DNA of 64,000 nucleotides from JACVRW01 sp963813495 (GTDB lineage: Bacteria; Actinomycetota; Thermoleophilia; Solirubrobacterales; Thermoleophilaceae), in contig CAWEZC010000001.1 in assembly GCA_963813495.1 (NCBI GenBank), positions 248,001 through 312,000 on the forward strand. The letters run 5' to 3'. Positions 43,238-50,996 of this stretch are shown here, piece by piece. Positions within the stretch are counted from its first letter, which is position 1, and each line of letters opens with the position of its first letter. Position numbers and translations under genes: made by a program. The notes below the pieces were generated by a model. That model ran no database searches and was not told the origin of the DNA. It worked only from the letters and a program-made list of their open reading frames with translations.

Positions 43238-43243
43238 AGTCTG
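43238..43243 (-). promoter_or_regulatory. Putative -10 element (CAGACT), rlmN
   Basis: On the minus strand CAGACT ends seven bases before the GTG at 43230. CAACCT at 43257-43262 on the plus strand stands six bases before the rluB start, so the two genes may share a compact divergent leaderless promoter region. Confidence 0.3.
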
Positions 43244-43268
43244 ACTCACGGCGTGACAACCTCACGGG

Positions 43269-44051
43269 GTGCGCCTCGCCAAGTACCTCGCCCATGCCGG
43301 CGTCGCCTCGCGGCGCGCGTCCGAGGCTCTGGTGGCGGAGGGCCGCGTCAGCGTCGCTGGGGAGGTGGTCACCGACCCGGCCCGCGACGTGGACGAGTCG
43401 AGCGGAGTGGCGCTCGACGGCCGGCCGGTGGCGCCCGAGCCGCGTGAGGTGCATGCGCTCAACAAGCCCTCGGGTGTGGTCTCCACGGCGCGCGACACGC
43501 ACGGCCGTCCCACGGTCGTCGAGCTGGTACGCAGCCAGCGGCGCCTGTACCCCGTGGGGCGCCTCGACGCCGACACCACAGGCCTGATCCTGCTCACCAA
43601 CGACGGCGAGCTGGCCGAGCGCCTCACCCACCCTCGCTACGGAGTCGAGAAGCTCTATCGCGCCCGAATACAGCCGGGGCGCCTGTCGACCGGCGCGATC
43701 GAGTCCCTTCGCCGCGGGGTCGAGCTCGACGACGGCACCACCGCGCCGGCGCGGGTGCGTCAGGTGCGCGGAGGAATGCTGGAGATCGGCATCCGCGAGG
43801 GCAAGAAGCGCCAGGTGCGGCGCATGATCGAAGCCGTGGGCCACCGCGTGATCGAGCTCCAGCGAGTGGCCTTCGGGCCGCTCGGGCTGCGCGGGTTGGA
43901 GCCGGGCCAGAGCCGCCGTCTCACCCGGGCAGAGGTGGAGCGCCTGAAGCGGGCGACCGAGCCGGCGAGCCGGGCGCCGGTCGTGCGCCGGTCGCGGGGA
44001 GCCGGGCGGAAGGGCGGGGCGGCACGGCGGAAACGATCACCGGGGCGCTGA
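43269..44051 (+). CDS. rluB: Pseudouridine synthase RluB-type
   Basis: A protein of 260 residues. An S4 RNA-binding domain (RLAKYLAHAGVASRRASEALV) is followed by the pseudouridine synthase core with GRLDADTTGLILLTNDG, which contains the catalytic Asp. The C-terminus is a basic Arg/Ala-rich tail. RluB makes pseudouridine 2605 in 23S rRNA; RsuA-like activity cannot be excluded from sequence alone. The start is GTG at 43269. Confidence 0.9.
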   Translation: MRLAKYLAHAGVASRRASEALVAEGRVSVAGEVVTDPARDVDESSGVALDGRPVAPEPREVHALNKPSGVVSTARDTHGRPTVVELVRSQRRLYPVGRLDADTTGLILLTNDGELAERLTHPRYGVEKLYRARIQPGRLSTGAIESLRRGVELDDGTTAPARVRQVRGGMLEIGIREGKKRQVRRMIEAVGHRVIELQRVAFGPLGLRGLEPGQSRRLTRAEVERLKRATEPASRAPVVRRSRGAGRKGGAARRKRSPGR

Positions 44052-44118
44052 ACCGTTCCTCTGTGCTCTCCCGAGCGATGCGCGCTGCCATCACGGCCTG
44101 CGCATTGAAGCTTTCCAT
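43921..44118 (-). other. Possible antisense small ORF with strong ribosome site
   Basis: On the minus strand an ATG at 44118 opens 65 codons, preceded by AGAGGAAG at a normal distance. The first part (MESFNAQAVMAARIARE) looks protein-like, while the last part overlaps the 3' end of rluB and is Pro/Ala/Arg-rich as expected of an antisense shadow. The rest of the gap 44052-44271 holds no other gene. Confidence 0.22.
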
Positions 44119-44255
44119 CGGGGTACTTCCTCTCCGGTCGCGACTGCCGAGCAGGGCCACCGCCGCACCCGCCGCATGGCGGGCTCCAGGGCGCGGTGGT
44201 GCCGGCTGCTCGGCGACGAGAGGTCACTGCGGGGGAGACCACCGGGGCGGCCTGC

Positions 44256-44261
44256 CACAAT
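44256..44261 (+). promoter_or_regulatory. Putative -10 element (CACAAT), aroH
   Basis: CACAAT ends ten bases before the aroH ATG at 44272; no Shine-Dalgarno sequence is present. Confidence 0.35.
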
Positions 44262-44271
44262 CACCCGCCGC

Positions 44272-44637
44272 ATGAGGCTCAGAGCGCTCAGAGGGGCCGT
44301 GACGGTCGAGCAGAACGACGCGGACGCGATTCTGGCCGCCACCGAGGAGCTCATGCGCGAGGTGATGAAGCGCAACTCGCTCGAGGCGACCGACATGGTC
44401 AGCTGCATCTTCACCTGCACCGACGACCTCGACGCCGAGTTCCCGGCCGTCGCGGCTCGCAACGTGGGCCTTAGCGCAGTGCCCCTGATCTGCACGCGCG
44501 AGATCCCGGTGCCCGGGTCCCTCCCGCGCGTGATCCGGCTGCTGCTTCACTGCTATGCCGACCCCGACACCGAAGCTCATCACGTCTACCTGCGTGAGGC
44601 CAGATCCCTGCGCCGCGACTTGGAGGGCGCCCAGTGA
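44272..44637 (+). CDS. aroH: Chorismate mutase, AroH class
   Basis: A monofunctional AroH-type chorismate mutase of 121 residues. LRALRGAVTVEQNDADAI is the family start, FTCTDDLDAEFPA is conserved, and CTREIPVPGSLPRVIRLLLH holds active-site Arg and Cys positions. It converts chorismate to prephenate for phenylalanine and tyrosine. The ATG at 44272 fits the family; a longer frame from 44176 lacks similarity. The stop overlaps the aminotransferase start as GTGA. Confidence 0.94.
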   Translation: MRLRALRGAVTVEQNDADAILAATEELMREVMKRNSLEATDMVSCIFTCTDDLDAEFPAVAARNVGLSAVPLICTREIPVPGSLPRVIRLLLHCYADPDTEAHHVYLREARSLRRDLEGAQ

Positions 44638-45713
44638 CACCCGGCATCGAGTTCAACCGCAGCATCGAGGCGATTCCCCTCTATCCGGCGGCGTCCACCT
44701 ACGCCTTCGACGGCGAGCTGGTGAAGCTCGCCTCCAACGAGACGCCCTTCGGTCCCCATCCGCAGGTGCTGGAGGCCGTCGAGGCCCAGCTGCGCACGCT
44801 CAACCGCTATCCGGATCCCCAGAAGTCGGCCCTTCGCCGGCGCATCTCGGAGCGCACGGGTGTGGCCGAGGGCCGCATCGCGGTGGGCAACGGATCCTGC
44901 GAGCTGCTCCTGGCCGCGGGCGAGGCGATGCTCGAGCCTGGCGCCGAGGTGGTCTACGCCTGGCCCTCGTTCTCGATCTACCCCCACCTCGCGGCCATGG
45001 CAAGAGCACGCGCGGTAACCGTCCCGCTGAACGACACGGGCGAGCACGACCTCGAGGCGATGGCCCGGGAGGTCAACGCGGCCACTCGGCTGGTGATCGT
45101 GTGCAATCCCAACAACCCCTCGGCCACCGCGCTGGCGCCCGCCGCCATCGACGCCTTCGTGGCCGAGCTGCCGCGCCACGTGGCGGTGATCCTCGACGAG
45201 GCCTACATCGAGTTCTGCCTCCTGCAGGATCCGGACGAGTCGCTCGCACTGCTCGAGCGCCATCCCAACCTGGTCCTCCTGCGCACCTTCTCCAAGGTCT
45301 ACGGCCTCTGCGGCCTTCGCGTGGGCTACTCGCTCGGCTCGGAGGACTTCCGCCTGGCCGTCGACCGGGTGCGCCAGCCGTTCTCGGTCAACGCCCTGGC
45401 GCTGGCCGCCGCCGCGGAGGCGCTCAAGCACGTCGACGAGCTCGAGCGCCGGGTCGAGCAGACCGTGATCGAACGCGTGCACGTGGAATCCGAGCTGGCC
45501 GCGCGCGGCCTCGAGACCACGGAGAGCCAGGCCAACTTCTCCTGGGTGTCGCTGGGCGAGCGCGACGAGGACGAGATCGTGGACGGCCTCGCCGAGCGCG
45601 GCGTGATCGTGAGGGCGGGGAAGGCCCTGGGCGAGTCCGGCCGCCTGCGCGTGACCTACGGGACGCGCGCCGAGAACGACCGCTTTCTGGCAGTGCTGGA
45701 CGAGTTGCTCTGA
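44634..45713 (+). CDS. hisC: Histidinol-phosphate / aromatic aminotransferase
   Basis: A class II PLP aminotransferase of 359 residues. KLASNETPFGPHP is the HisC N-terminal signature, CNPNNPSAT binds PLP, and LLRTFSKVYGLCGLRVGY holds the PLP lysine (FSK). It is annotated as HisC by family, but its neighbours (aroH before it, aroF-tyrA-aroA after) suggest it serves phenylalanine/tyrosine synthesis as an aromatic aminotransferase. The two activities are not separable by eye. It is coupled to aroH by a GTGA overlap. Confidence 0.88.
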   Translation: MTPGIEFNRSIEAIPLYPAASTYAFDGELVKLASNETPFGPHPQVLEAVEAQLRTLNRYPDPQKSALRRRISERTGVAEGRIAVGNGSCELLLAAGEAMLEPGAEVVYAWPSFSIYPHLAAMARARAVTVPLNDTGEHDLEAMAREVNAATRLVIVCNPNNPSATALAPAAIDAFVAELPRHVAVILDEAYIEFCLLQDPDESLALLERHPNLVLLRTFSKVYGLCGLRVGYSLGSEDFRLAVDRVRQPFSVNALALAAAAEALKHVDELERRVEQTVIERVHVESELAARGLETTESQANFSWVSLGERDEDEIVDGLAERGVIVRAGKALGESGRLRVTYGTRAENDRFLAVLDELL

Positions 45714-45719
45714 CGCGGG

Positions 45720-45725
45720 CACAAT
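45720..45725 (+). promoter_or_regulatory. Putative -10 element (CACAAT)
   Basis: CACAAT ends seven bases before the ATG at 45733; no Shine-Dalgarno sequence. The same hexamer and similar spacing occur before the M20 gene at 2384. Confidence 0.35.
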
Positions 45726-45732
45726 CCGGCTG

Positions 45733-46575
45733 ATGGGCAGGTGGAAACGGGGCTGGGTGCTCGCCGGCCAGAGCTGGAGGCTGCTGCGCGCGCACAGGGG
45801 TCTGCTCGCCTTTCCCGTGCTGGGCGGCGTGCTGGCTCTGCTGCTCGTGGCGCCGCCGGCCGTGGCCGGTGCCTACCTGCTGGACGAGGGCGACACCATT
45901 CCCGGCGCGGCGCTGCTGGCGCTGGCGGTCTATCTGGGCAGCTTCATCGCCGCCTTCGTGGGCGTCGGTCTGGCGGCGGCCGTCGATGCCGCGCTGCGCG
46001 ACGAGCCCACCGGGCTGGGCGTGGGGCTGCGCGCGGCCTCCTCGCGGCTGGGGGCGATCTGCGGCTGGGCGCTGATCACGGCGGTGCTCTCGGTAATCCT
46101 GCGCGCCCTCGAGAGCCGCGGAGAGCTGGCCGCGATCGCGGCCGCGCTGGTGGGCGGGGCATGGAGCGTGATCAGCCTGCTGGCCGTGCCCGCCATCGCA
46201 CTCGAGAACGCAGGCCCCGTGTCCGCTCTACGCCGCTCGGCCTCGCTGTTCAAGGAGCACTGGAGCGGTCAGGTGGTGGGCATGGCCGCGATCGGCGGCG
46301 GCGTCTTCCTGTGCGTGATGCTGCCCGCCGTGCTGCTCATCGGAGCCGGGGCACTGATCGTATCCGGGGAAGGGTCGGGCGGGGTCGCGGGCGAGGTGCT
46401 GATCGCCATCGGGGCCGTGATCTTCGCCATCGGCGCCATCCTGGCCTCCGCGCTGCGCCAGGTCTTCGCGGTGGTGCTCTACCGCTGGGCCACCAGCGGC
46501 CAGGCACCGCAGGGCTTCTCCGAAGAGGACCTGCGCTCCGCCGTGCGCACGCGCGGCGCGCCTGCCGGTGCTTGA
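45733..46575 (+). CDS. Multi-pass membrane protein, DUF6159-like
   Basis: A membrane protein of 280 residues with about six hydrophobic helices. GWVLAGQSWRLLRAHRGLLAFPVL is the opening (broken core: SWRLLRAHRGLLAFP), and ALRRSASLFKEHWSGQVVG lies in the middle, as in a family of uncharacterised membrane proteins (DUF6159). The C-terminus is a short polar tail with FSEEDL. Its role is unknown; it lies between aromatic amino acid genes but no functional tie is visible. Confidence 0.72.
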   Translation: MGRWKRGWVLAGQSWRLLRAHRGLLAFPVLGGVLALLLVAPPAVAGAYLLDEGDTIPGAALLALAVYLGSFIAAFVGVGLAAAVDAALRDEPTGLGVGLRAASSRLGAICGWALITAVLSVILRALESRGELAAIAAALVGGAWSVISLLAVPAIALENAGPVSALRRSASLFKEHWSGQVVGMAAIGGGVFLCVMLPAVLLIGAGALIVSGEGSGGVAGEVLIAIGAVIFAIGAILASALRQVFAVVLYRWATSGQAPQGFSEEDLRSAVRTRGAPAGA

Positions 46576-46719
46576 TCGAGATGGCGGGCGCCTGCTACAA
46601 CTTCGGCTGCATGTCTCGCCTGGTCACGCCGACTCGCAGCGTCTGCGCCCCCTCGGGCGCCGTCCGGCGTGCCTGCAGCCGTCCCTATTCCTATTGGCGA
46701 TTTAGCTAGGCGTCCGGCC

Positions 46720-46740
46720 GCGGTCCCCGTTTCGGACCGC
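46720..46740. repeat. Hairpin in the region upstream of aroF
   Basis: GCGGTCC (46720-46726) and GGACCGC (46734-46740) form a perfect 7-bp stem over a 7-base loop. There is no T-run. It lies in the 252-base non-coding gap 46576-46827, which holds no other recognisable feature and may be a long aroF leader. Confidence 0.35.
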
Positions 46741-46827
46741 CACCGCGAAACCGTCGAGCCGCCGGGCGCCGCTCCGCATCCGAGATCCGTCGTCGAACGT
46801 AAGAACTTTGAGAGGCTTTAGGGACCA

Positions 46828-47856
46828 ATGATGATCGTGATGAAAGAAGGGGCGACAGCGTCGGAGGTCGACGCGGTCGTCCGGCGGGTGCAATCCGTGG
46901 GCGCTCAGGCGCACGTGTCGCAGGGCGAGCTGGTCACGGTGATCGGTGCTATGGGCGACCGCGAGCACGTGGCCAACCTGGGCCTGGAGGGGGCGCCGGG
47001 GGTGGACCACCTGGTGCCCATCCTCAAGCCCTACAAGCTCGCCTCGCTGCAGTACCGCCGTGGCGAGCGCACGGTGGTCGACGTGGAGGGCCGCAAGATC
47101 GGTGGTGACCACTTCGCGACGATCGCCGGCCCGTGCACGGTCGAGTCGCGCGAGGTGCTGCTGTCCGCGGCGCGAACGGTTCGCGACGCGGGCGCGCAAA
47201 TGCTGCGCGGCGGCGCCTACAAGCCACGCACCTCGCCCTACTCGTTCCAGGGCCTCGGCGAGGCCGGCCTGCGCCTGCTGGCCGAGGCCAAGGAGGAGAC
47301 GGGCCTGCCGATCGTGACCGAGCTCATGGACGTGCGCGACCTCGAGGCCGTGCTCGCCGTGGCCGACGTGATCCAGCTCGGCGCGCGCAGCATGCAGAAC
47401 TACACCCTGCTCACCGAGGTGGGGCGGGCGGGCAAGCCGGTGCTGCTCAAGCGCGGGCTCTCGGCCACGCTCGAGGAGCTGCTCATGTCGGCCGAGTACG
47501 TGCTCAAGGAGGGCAACGAAAACGTGCTCCTGTGTGAGCGCGGGATCCGCACCTACGAGCCGAGCTACCGCTTCACGCTCGACCTCATGGCCGTTCCGGT
47601 GCTGCGCGAGCTGACTCACCTGCCGATCGTGATCGACCCCAGTCATGCGGCGGGCAAGCGCTCGCTGGTCGAGCCCTTGTCGCTGGCAGCGGCGGCCGCG
47701 GGCGCCGACGGCGTCATGGTCGAGACCCACCCGGCCCCCGAGGAGGCGGTCTGCGACGGTCCCCAGGCCCTGTTGGCCGACGACTTCGAGGCCTACCTGC
47801 GCAAGCTCGAGGCGGTGGCCGAGCTGGCCGGCAAGAGCGTTCAGTCCGTGGCGTGA
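46828..47856 (+). CDS. aroF: DAHP synthase, type I-beta with N-terminal regulatory domain
   Basis: A protein of 342 residues. Residues 1 to about 65 form a ferredoxin-like domain like that of Thermotoga DAHP synthase, which gives feedback inhibition by tyrosine or phenylalanine. The catalytic barrel has IAGPCTVESREV, GAYKPRTSPYSFQG, ERGIRTYEPS and VIDPSHAAGKR. It makes DAHP, the first step of the shikimate pathway. Two ATGs (46828, 46831) are possible. Three tandem repeats begin at its stop codon. Confidence 0.94.
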   Translation: MMIVMKEGATASEVDAVVRRVQSVGAQAHVSQGELVTVIGAMGDREHVANLGLEGAPGVDHLVPILKPYKLASLQYRRGERTVVDVEGRKIGGDHFATIAGPCTVESREVLLSAARTVRDAGAQMLRGGAYKPRTSPYSFQGLGEAGLRLLAEAKEETGLPIVTELMDVRDLEAVLAVADVIQLGARSMQNYTLLTEVGRAGKPVLLKRGLSATLEELLMSAEYVLKEGNENVLLCERGIRTYEPSYRFTLDLMAVPVLRELTHLPIVIDPSHAAGKRSLVEPLSLAAAAAGADGVMVETHPAPEEAVCDGPQALLADDFEAYLRKLEAVAELAGKSVQSVA

Positions 47857-47980
47857 ACGTCGCTGCGCACCCGGCCATGCCGGGCGCTTGCGCTGAGAAC
47901 GTCGCTGCGCACCCGGCCACGCCGGGCGCTTGCGCTGAGAACGTCGCTGCGCACCCGGCCACGCCGGGCGCTTGCGCTGA
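47855..47980. repeat. Three tandem 42-bp repeats with hairpin potential
   Basis: Three contiguous copies (47855-47896, 47897-47938, 47939-47980) start GAACGTCGCTGCGCACCC. Copies 2 and 3 are identical; copy 1 differs by one base (CATG for CACG). Each contains CCCGGC-CAC-GCCGGG, a 6-bp stem with 3-base loop, extended by GCGCA and TGCGC on the outside. The block fills the gap from the aroF stop to six bases before the tyrA start. It is not a CRISPR (no spacers). Confidence 0.9.
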
Positions 47981-47986
47981 GGCTCA

Positions 47987-49054
47987 GTGAAGATCGCCGT
48001 CCTCGGCGTCGGGCTGATCGGCGGCTCGATCGGCCTCGCGGCGCGTGAGCACGTCGCGGGCGCCGAAGTCGTCGGCTTCGGTCGCGACCCGGCCCGGCTC
48101 GAGCATGCGCGCGAGCTCGGCGCGATCGACAGCGTGGCGGAGAGCCTGGACGACGCGCTCGACGGCGCCGGCATCTGCTTCGCCTGCGCCCCGGTGGGCG
48201 CTCTGCCCGGCCAGGTGTCGGATGCCCTTGAGGCGGCCGGTCCGGACACCGTGGTCACGGACGTGGGCTCGACCAAGGGCGATCTGCTGCGCTTCGTGGA
48301 CGATTCGCGCTTCGTGGGGGGACACCCGATCGCCGGTGCCGAGACCGCGGGCGTCGAGCACGCCCGCGCCGACCTCTTCGAGGGGGCGCTCTGGTATCTG
48401 ACCCCGCACGAGCGCTCCCAGGGACTGCTCTACGAGCGCCTGCACCGGTTCGTGATCGGCCTCGGCGCGCGGCCCGTGGCGCTGGATCCCGACACCCACG
48501 ACCGGCTCGTGGCCGTGTTCAGCCATCTGCCCCACGTGCTCGCCAACGTGCTGGTCTCTCAGGCCGCCGAGCGCCTGCTCCAGCACGGCGACGCGCTGCG
48601 CCAGGTCGGCCCCAGCTTTCGCGACGCCTCGCGGGTGGCCGGCGCCAACACCGAGATGTGGGCCGACATCTACCTGTCCAATCGCGAGGCCATCGTCGCG
48701 GAGCTCCGCGCCTTCGGGGGTGAGCTCGAGGCGGTGGCCCAGCGGCTCGAGAACGGCGAGGAGGTGGCCGCCTGGAACGATCGAGCCCGCGAGGATCGCC
48801 GCACGCTGCTGGAGGCCGTCGTGGCCGGCGGGCCCGTCCACGAGCTGCGCCTCAGCGTGCCCAATCGCCCCGGTATCGTCGCCCAGGTGGCACTCGAGCT
48901 GGGCCGGGCGGGCGTGAACATCGTCGACATGGCGCTGGCGCCGGCTGCCGACATGCGCTCGGGAGCGATGACGCTGTGGCTGGCCGGCGACCAGGAGGCG
49001 GCCCGTGCCCGCGAGCTGATCGGTGCGCTCGGCTTCCCGGTTGGCGAGGAGTGA
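47987..49054 (+). CDS. tyrA: Prephenate dehydrogenase with C-terminal ACT domain
   Basis: A protein of 355 residues. GVGLIGGSIGLA is the NAD(P) loop; TDVGSTKGDL, GGHPIAGAETAGVEHA and DRLVAVFSHLPHV are TyrA signatures. The last 70 residues (ELRLSVPNRPGIVAQVALEL) form an ACT domain that probably senses tyrosine. It makes 4-hydroxyphenylpyruvate, or arogenate-derived tyrosine if it prefers arogenate. The start is GTG at 47987; aroA overlaps its stop as GTGA. Confidence 0.93.
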   Translation: MKIAVLGVGLIGGSIGLAAREHVAGAEVVGFGRDPARLEHARELGAIDSVAESLDDALDGAGICFACAPVGALPGQVSDALEAAGPDTVVTDVGSTKGDLLRFVDDSRFVGGHPIAGAETAGVEHARADLFEGALWYLTPHERSQGLLYERLHRFVIGLGARPVALDPDTHDRLVAVFSHLPHVLANVLVSQAAERLLQHGDALRQVGPSFRDASRVAGANTEMWADIYLSNREAIVAELRAFGGELEAVAQRLENGEEVAAWNDRAREDRRTLLEAVVAGGPVHELRLSVPNRPGIVAQVALELGRAGVNIVDMALAPAADMRSGAMTLWLAGDQEAARARELIGALGFPVGEE

Positions 49055-50361
49055 CCTCCACCGTCCGCTTCGAGCCCTCCGGCGCGCTCCGGGGCGGCTA
49101 CACCCCGCCCGCAGACAAGTCGATCTCGCATCGCGCGGCTCTGTTCGGCGCCATGTGCGACGAGCCCGTCACGGTGCGCAACTACCTCGACTGCGCCGAT
49201 ACGCGCTCGACCCTGAACGCGGTGCTCACCCTGGGCGCCGCGGTCAAGGAGAACGAGGACGACGGCAGCCTGCTGATCCGCGGCGTGGGCCTGCACGCAC
49301 CGCTCGAGGCCACCGGCGGACTGCTCAACGTGGGCAACGCGGGGACCCTCATGCGCCTGCTGCCGGGCTGGCTCGCCGGGCAGCCGGGCCGCGTCTGGAC
49401 GCTCGACGGCGACGACTCGATCCGCCGCCGGCCGGTGGATCGCGTGGTGGAGCCGCTGAGCGCGATGGGCGCCCAGCTGGAGGCGCGCGACCAACGTCTC
49501 CCGCCGCTCACCGTGACCGGTGCCGAGCTCAGCGGGATCCACTACGACATGCCGGTGCCCAGCGCCCAGGTCAAGTCATGCGTGTTGCTCGCCGGGATGC
49601 TCGCCTCGGGCTCTACCACCGTGACCGAGCGCTCGGTCAGCCGCGACCACACCGAGCGCATGCTGCGCCGCGCCAAAGCCCCCTTCGATCGCGAGGGGCT
49701 CTCGATGACGGTCTCGACGGTCGACGAACTGGAGCTGGACGAGATCCTCGTGCCCGGCGATCCTTCCTCGGCCGCCTTCATCGTGGCGGCCGCCACCCTG
49801 GTCAGCGGCTCGCGCGTGGTGGTACGGGACCTCGGCCTGAACTGGACGCGTACGGGTTTCTTTCGGATCGCCCAACGCATGGGCGCGGTCATCGTCGGCG
49901 ATCTCGAGGAGCCGGGGACGGAGGCTGACGACGAGCCGAGCGGGGAGCTCGACGTGGCCTCGGCTCCGCTCGAGGGCACCGAGGTGGGGCCCGAGGAGGT
50001 TCCGCTGGCCATCGACGAGCTCACGCTGGTGGCTCTGCTCGGCGCTCACGCCGAGGGCGACACCGTGGTGCGCGGAGCGCAGGAGCTGCGCCTCAAGGAG
50101 TCCGACCGGATCGCCGGGGTGGTGGAGGGTCTGCGCGGGCTGGGCGCGGACATCGAGGCCACCGGCGACGGCTTCGTGGTCCGCGGGGACGGCTCGCCTC
50201 TACGCGGCGGCACGATCGACTCCCAGGGAGACCACCGCATGGCGATGCTCGGCGCGGTGGCCGGCCTGGCCTCCGTCGAAGGCGTGGAGGTCACGGGCAT
50301 GGACGCCGCCGCGGTGTCCTATCCCGGTTTCGAGGCCGACCTGCGCGCGCTGCTCCAGTAG
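49051..50361 (+). CDS. aroA: EPSP synthase (3-phosphoshikimate 1-carboxyvinyltransferase)
   Basis: A protein of 436 residues. PPADKSISHRAALFGA carries the catalytic Lys of the N-terminal site, NVGNAGTLMRLLPG the PEP-site NAGT motif, and ELRLKESDRIAGV and DSQGDHRMAM are late-domain signatures. It condenses shikimate-3-phosphate with PEP. The GTG at 49051 has AGGAG directly upstream inside tyrA. cmk follows after 23 bases, with its own hexamer. Confidence 0.95.
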   Translation: MTSTVRFEPSGALRGGYTPPADKSISHRAALFGAMCDEPVTVRNYLDCADTRSTLNAVLTLGAAVKENEDDGSLLIRGVGLHAPLEATGGLLNVGNAGTLMRLLPGWLAGQPGRVWTLDGDDSIRRRPVDRVVEPLSAMGAQLEARDQRLPPLTVTGAELSGIHYDMPVPSAQVKSCVLLAGMLASGSTTVTERSVSRDHTERMLRRAKAPFDREGLSMTVSTVDELELDEILVPGDPSSAAFIVAAATLVSGSRVVVRDLGLNWTRTGFFRIAQRMGAVIVGDLEEPGTEADDEPSGELDVASAPLEGTEVGPEEVPLAIDELTLVALLGAHAEGDTVVRGAQELRLKESDRIAGVVEGLRGLGADIEATGDGFVVRGDGSPLRGGTIDSQGDHRMAMLGAVAGLASVEGVEVTGMDAAAVSYPGFEADLRALLQ

Positions 50362-50370
50362 CGGCGCAAC

Positions 50371-50376
50371 TACTCT
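50371..50376 (+). promoter_or_regulatory. Putative -10 element (TACTCT), cmk
   Basis: TACTCT ends eight bases before the cmk ATG at 50385, with no Shine-Dalgarno sequence. Confidence 0.35.
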
Positions 50377-50384
50377 CGCTAGTC

Positions 50385-50996
50385 ATGGTGGTCGCGATCG
50401 ACGGCCCCGCGGGAGCGGGCAAGAGCACGGTCGCTCGCGCGACGGCGCGCGCGCTCGGCTTCCCCTACCTGGACTCGGGTGCGATGTACCGCGCCGTCGG
50501 GCTGATGACCCTGCGCCACGGCGGTGCGGCGTCGGAGCAGGCCGAGGTGCTGGAGCTCGAACTCGGGGACCGGGTGATCGCCAACGGCGAAGACGTGACC
50601 GAGGCCATCCGCACGCCCGAGGTCTCCGAGGCCGCCTCCAGGGTGGCCACCAACCCGGCTGTGCGCCAAGCGCTGGCGGGCAAGCAGCGGGAGCTGCTGC
50701 TGCGCGGCGACTGGGTGGCCGAAGGGCGAGACATCGGCACGGTGGTGGCCCCCGACGCCACGGTAAAGATCTTCCTCACGGCGAGTCCCGAGGAGCGCGC
50801 GCGCCGGCGCGCCAGCGAGCTCGGCACGGACGTGCAGACCGTGGCGCGCGACCAGGCCCTTCGCGACGCCCAGGACGAGACGCGCGAGCACTCGCCCCTT
50901 GCGCTCGCCCCTGGGGCGATCGAGCTCGACACCACCGGTCTGAGCGTGGACGAGGTGGTCGGGCGGATCGTCGAGCTCGTGGAGCAGGCCCGGTGA
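50385..50996 (+). CDS. cmk: Cytidylate kinase
   Basis: A nucleoside monophosphate kinase of 203 residues. AIDGPAGAGKSTVARA is the P-loop and FPYLDSGAMYRAVGL the CMP-binding segment; GRDIGTVVAPDA follows. It phosphorylates CMP and dCMP. It is a little shorter than many Cmk proteins (about 220) because the NMP-binding insert is compact. The stop overlaps der as GTGA, the common cmk-der pairing. Confidence 0.95.
   Translation: MVVAIDGPAGAGKSTVARATARALGFPYLDSGAMYRAVGLMTLRHGGAASEQAEVLELELGDRVIANGEDVTEAIRTPEVSEAASRVATNPAVRQALAGKQRELLLRGDWVAEGRDIGTVVAPDATVKIFLTASPEERARRRASELGTDVQTVARDQALRDAQDETREHSPLALAPGAIELDTTGLSVDEVVGRIVELVEQAR

Noticed and set aside
47855..47980. CRISPR array candidate
   Set aside because: The three 42-bp units are directly contiguous with no unique spacers, and there are no cas genes.
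46702..48276. Long minus-strand frame across aroF, the repeats and tyrA
   Set aside because: Shadow of aroF and tyrA; the apparent peptide repeat comes from the 42-bp DNA repeats.
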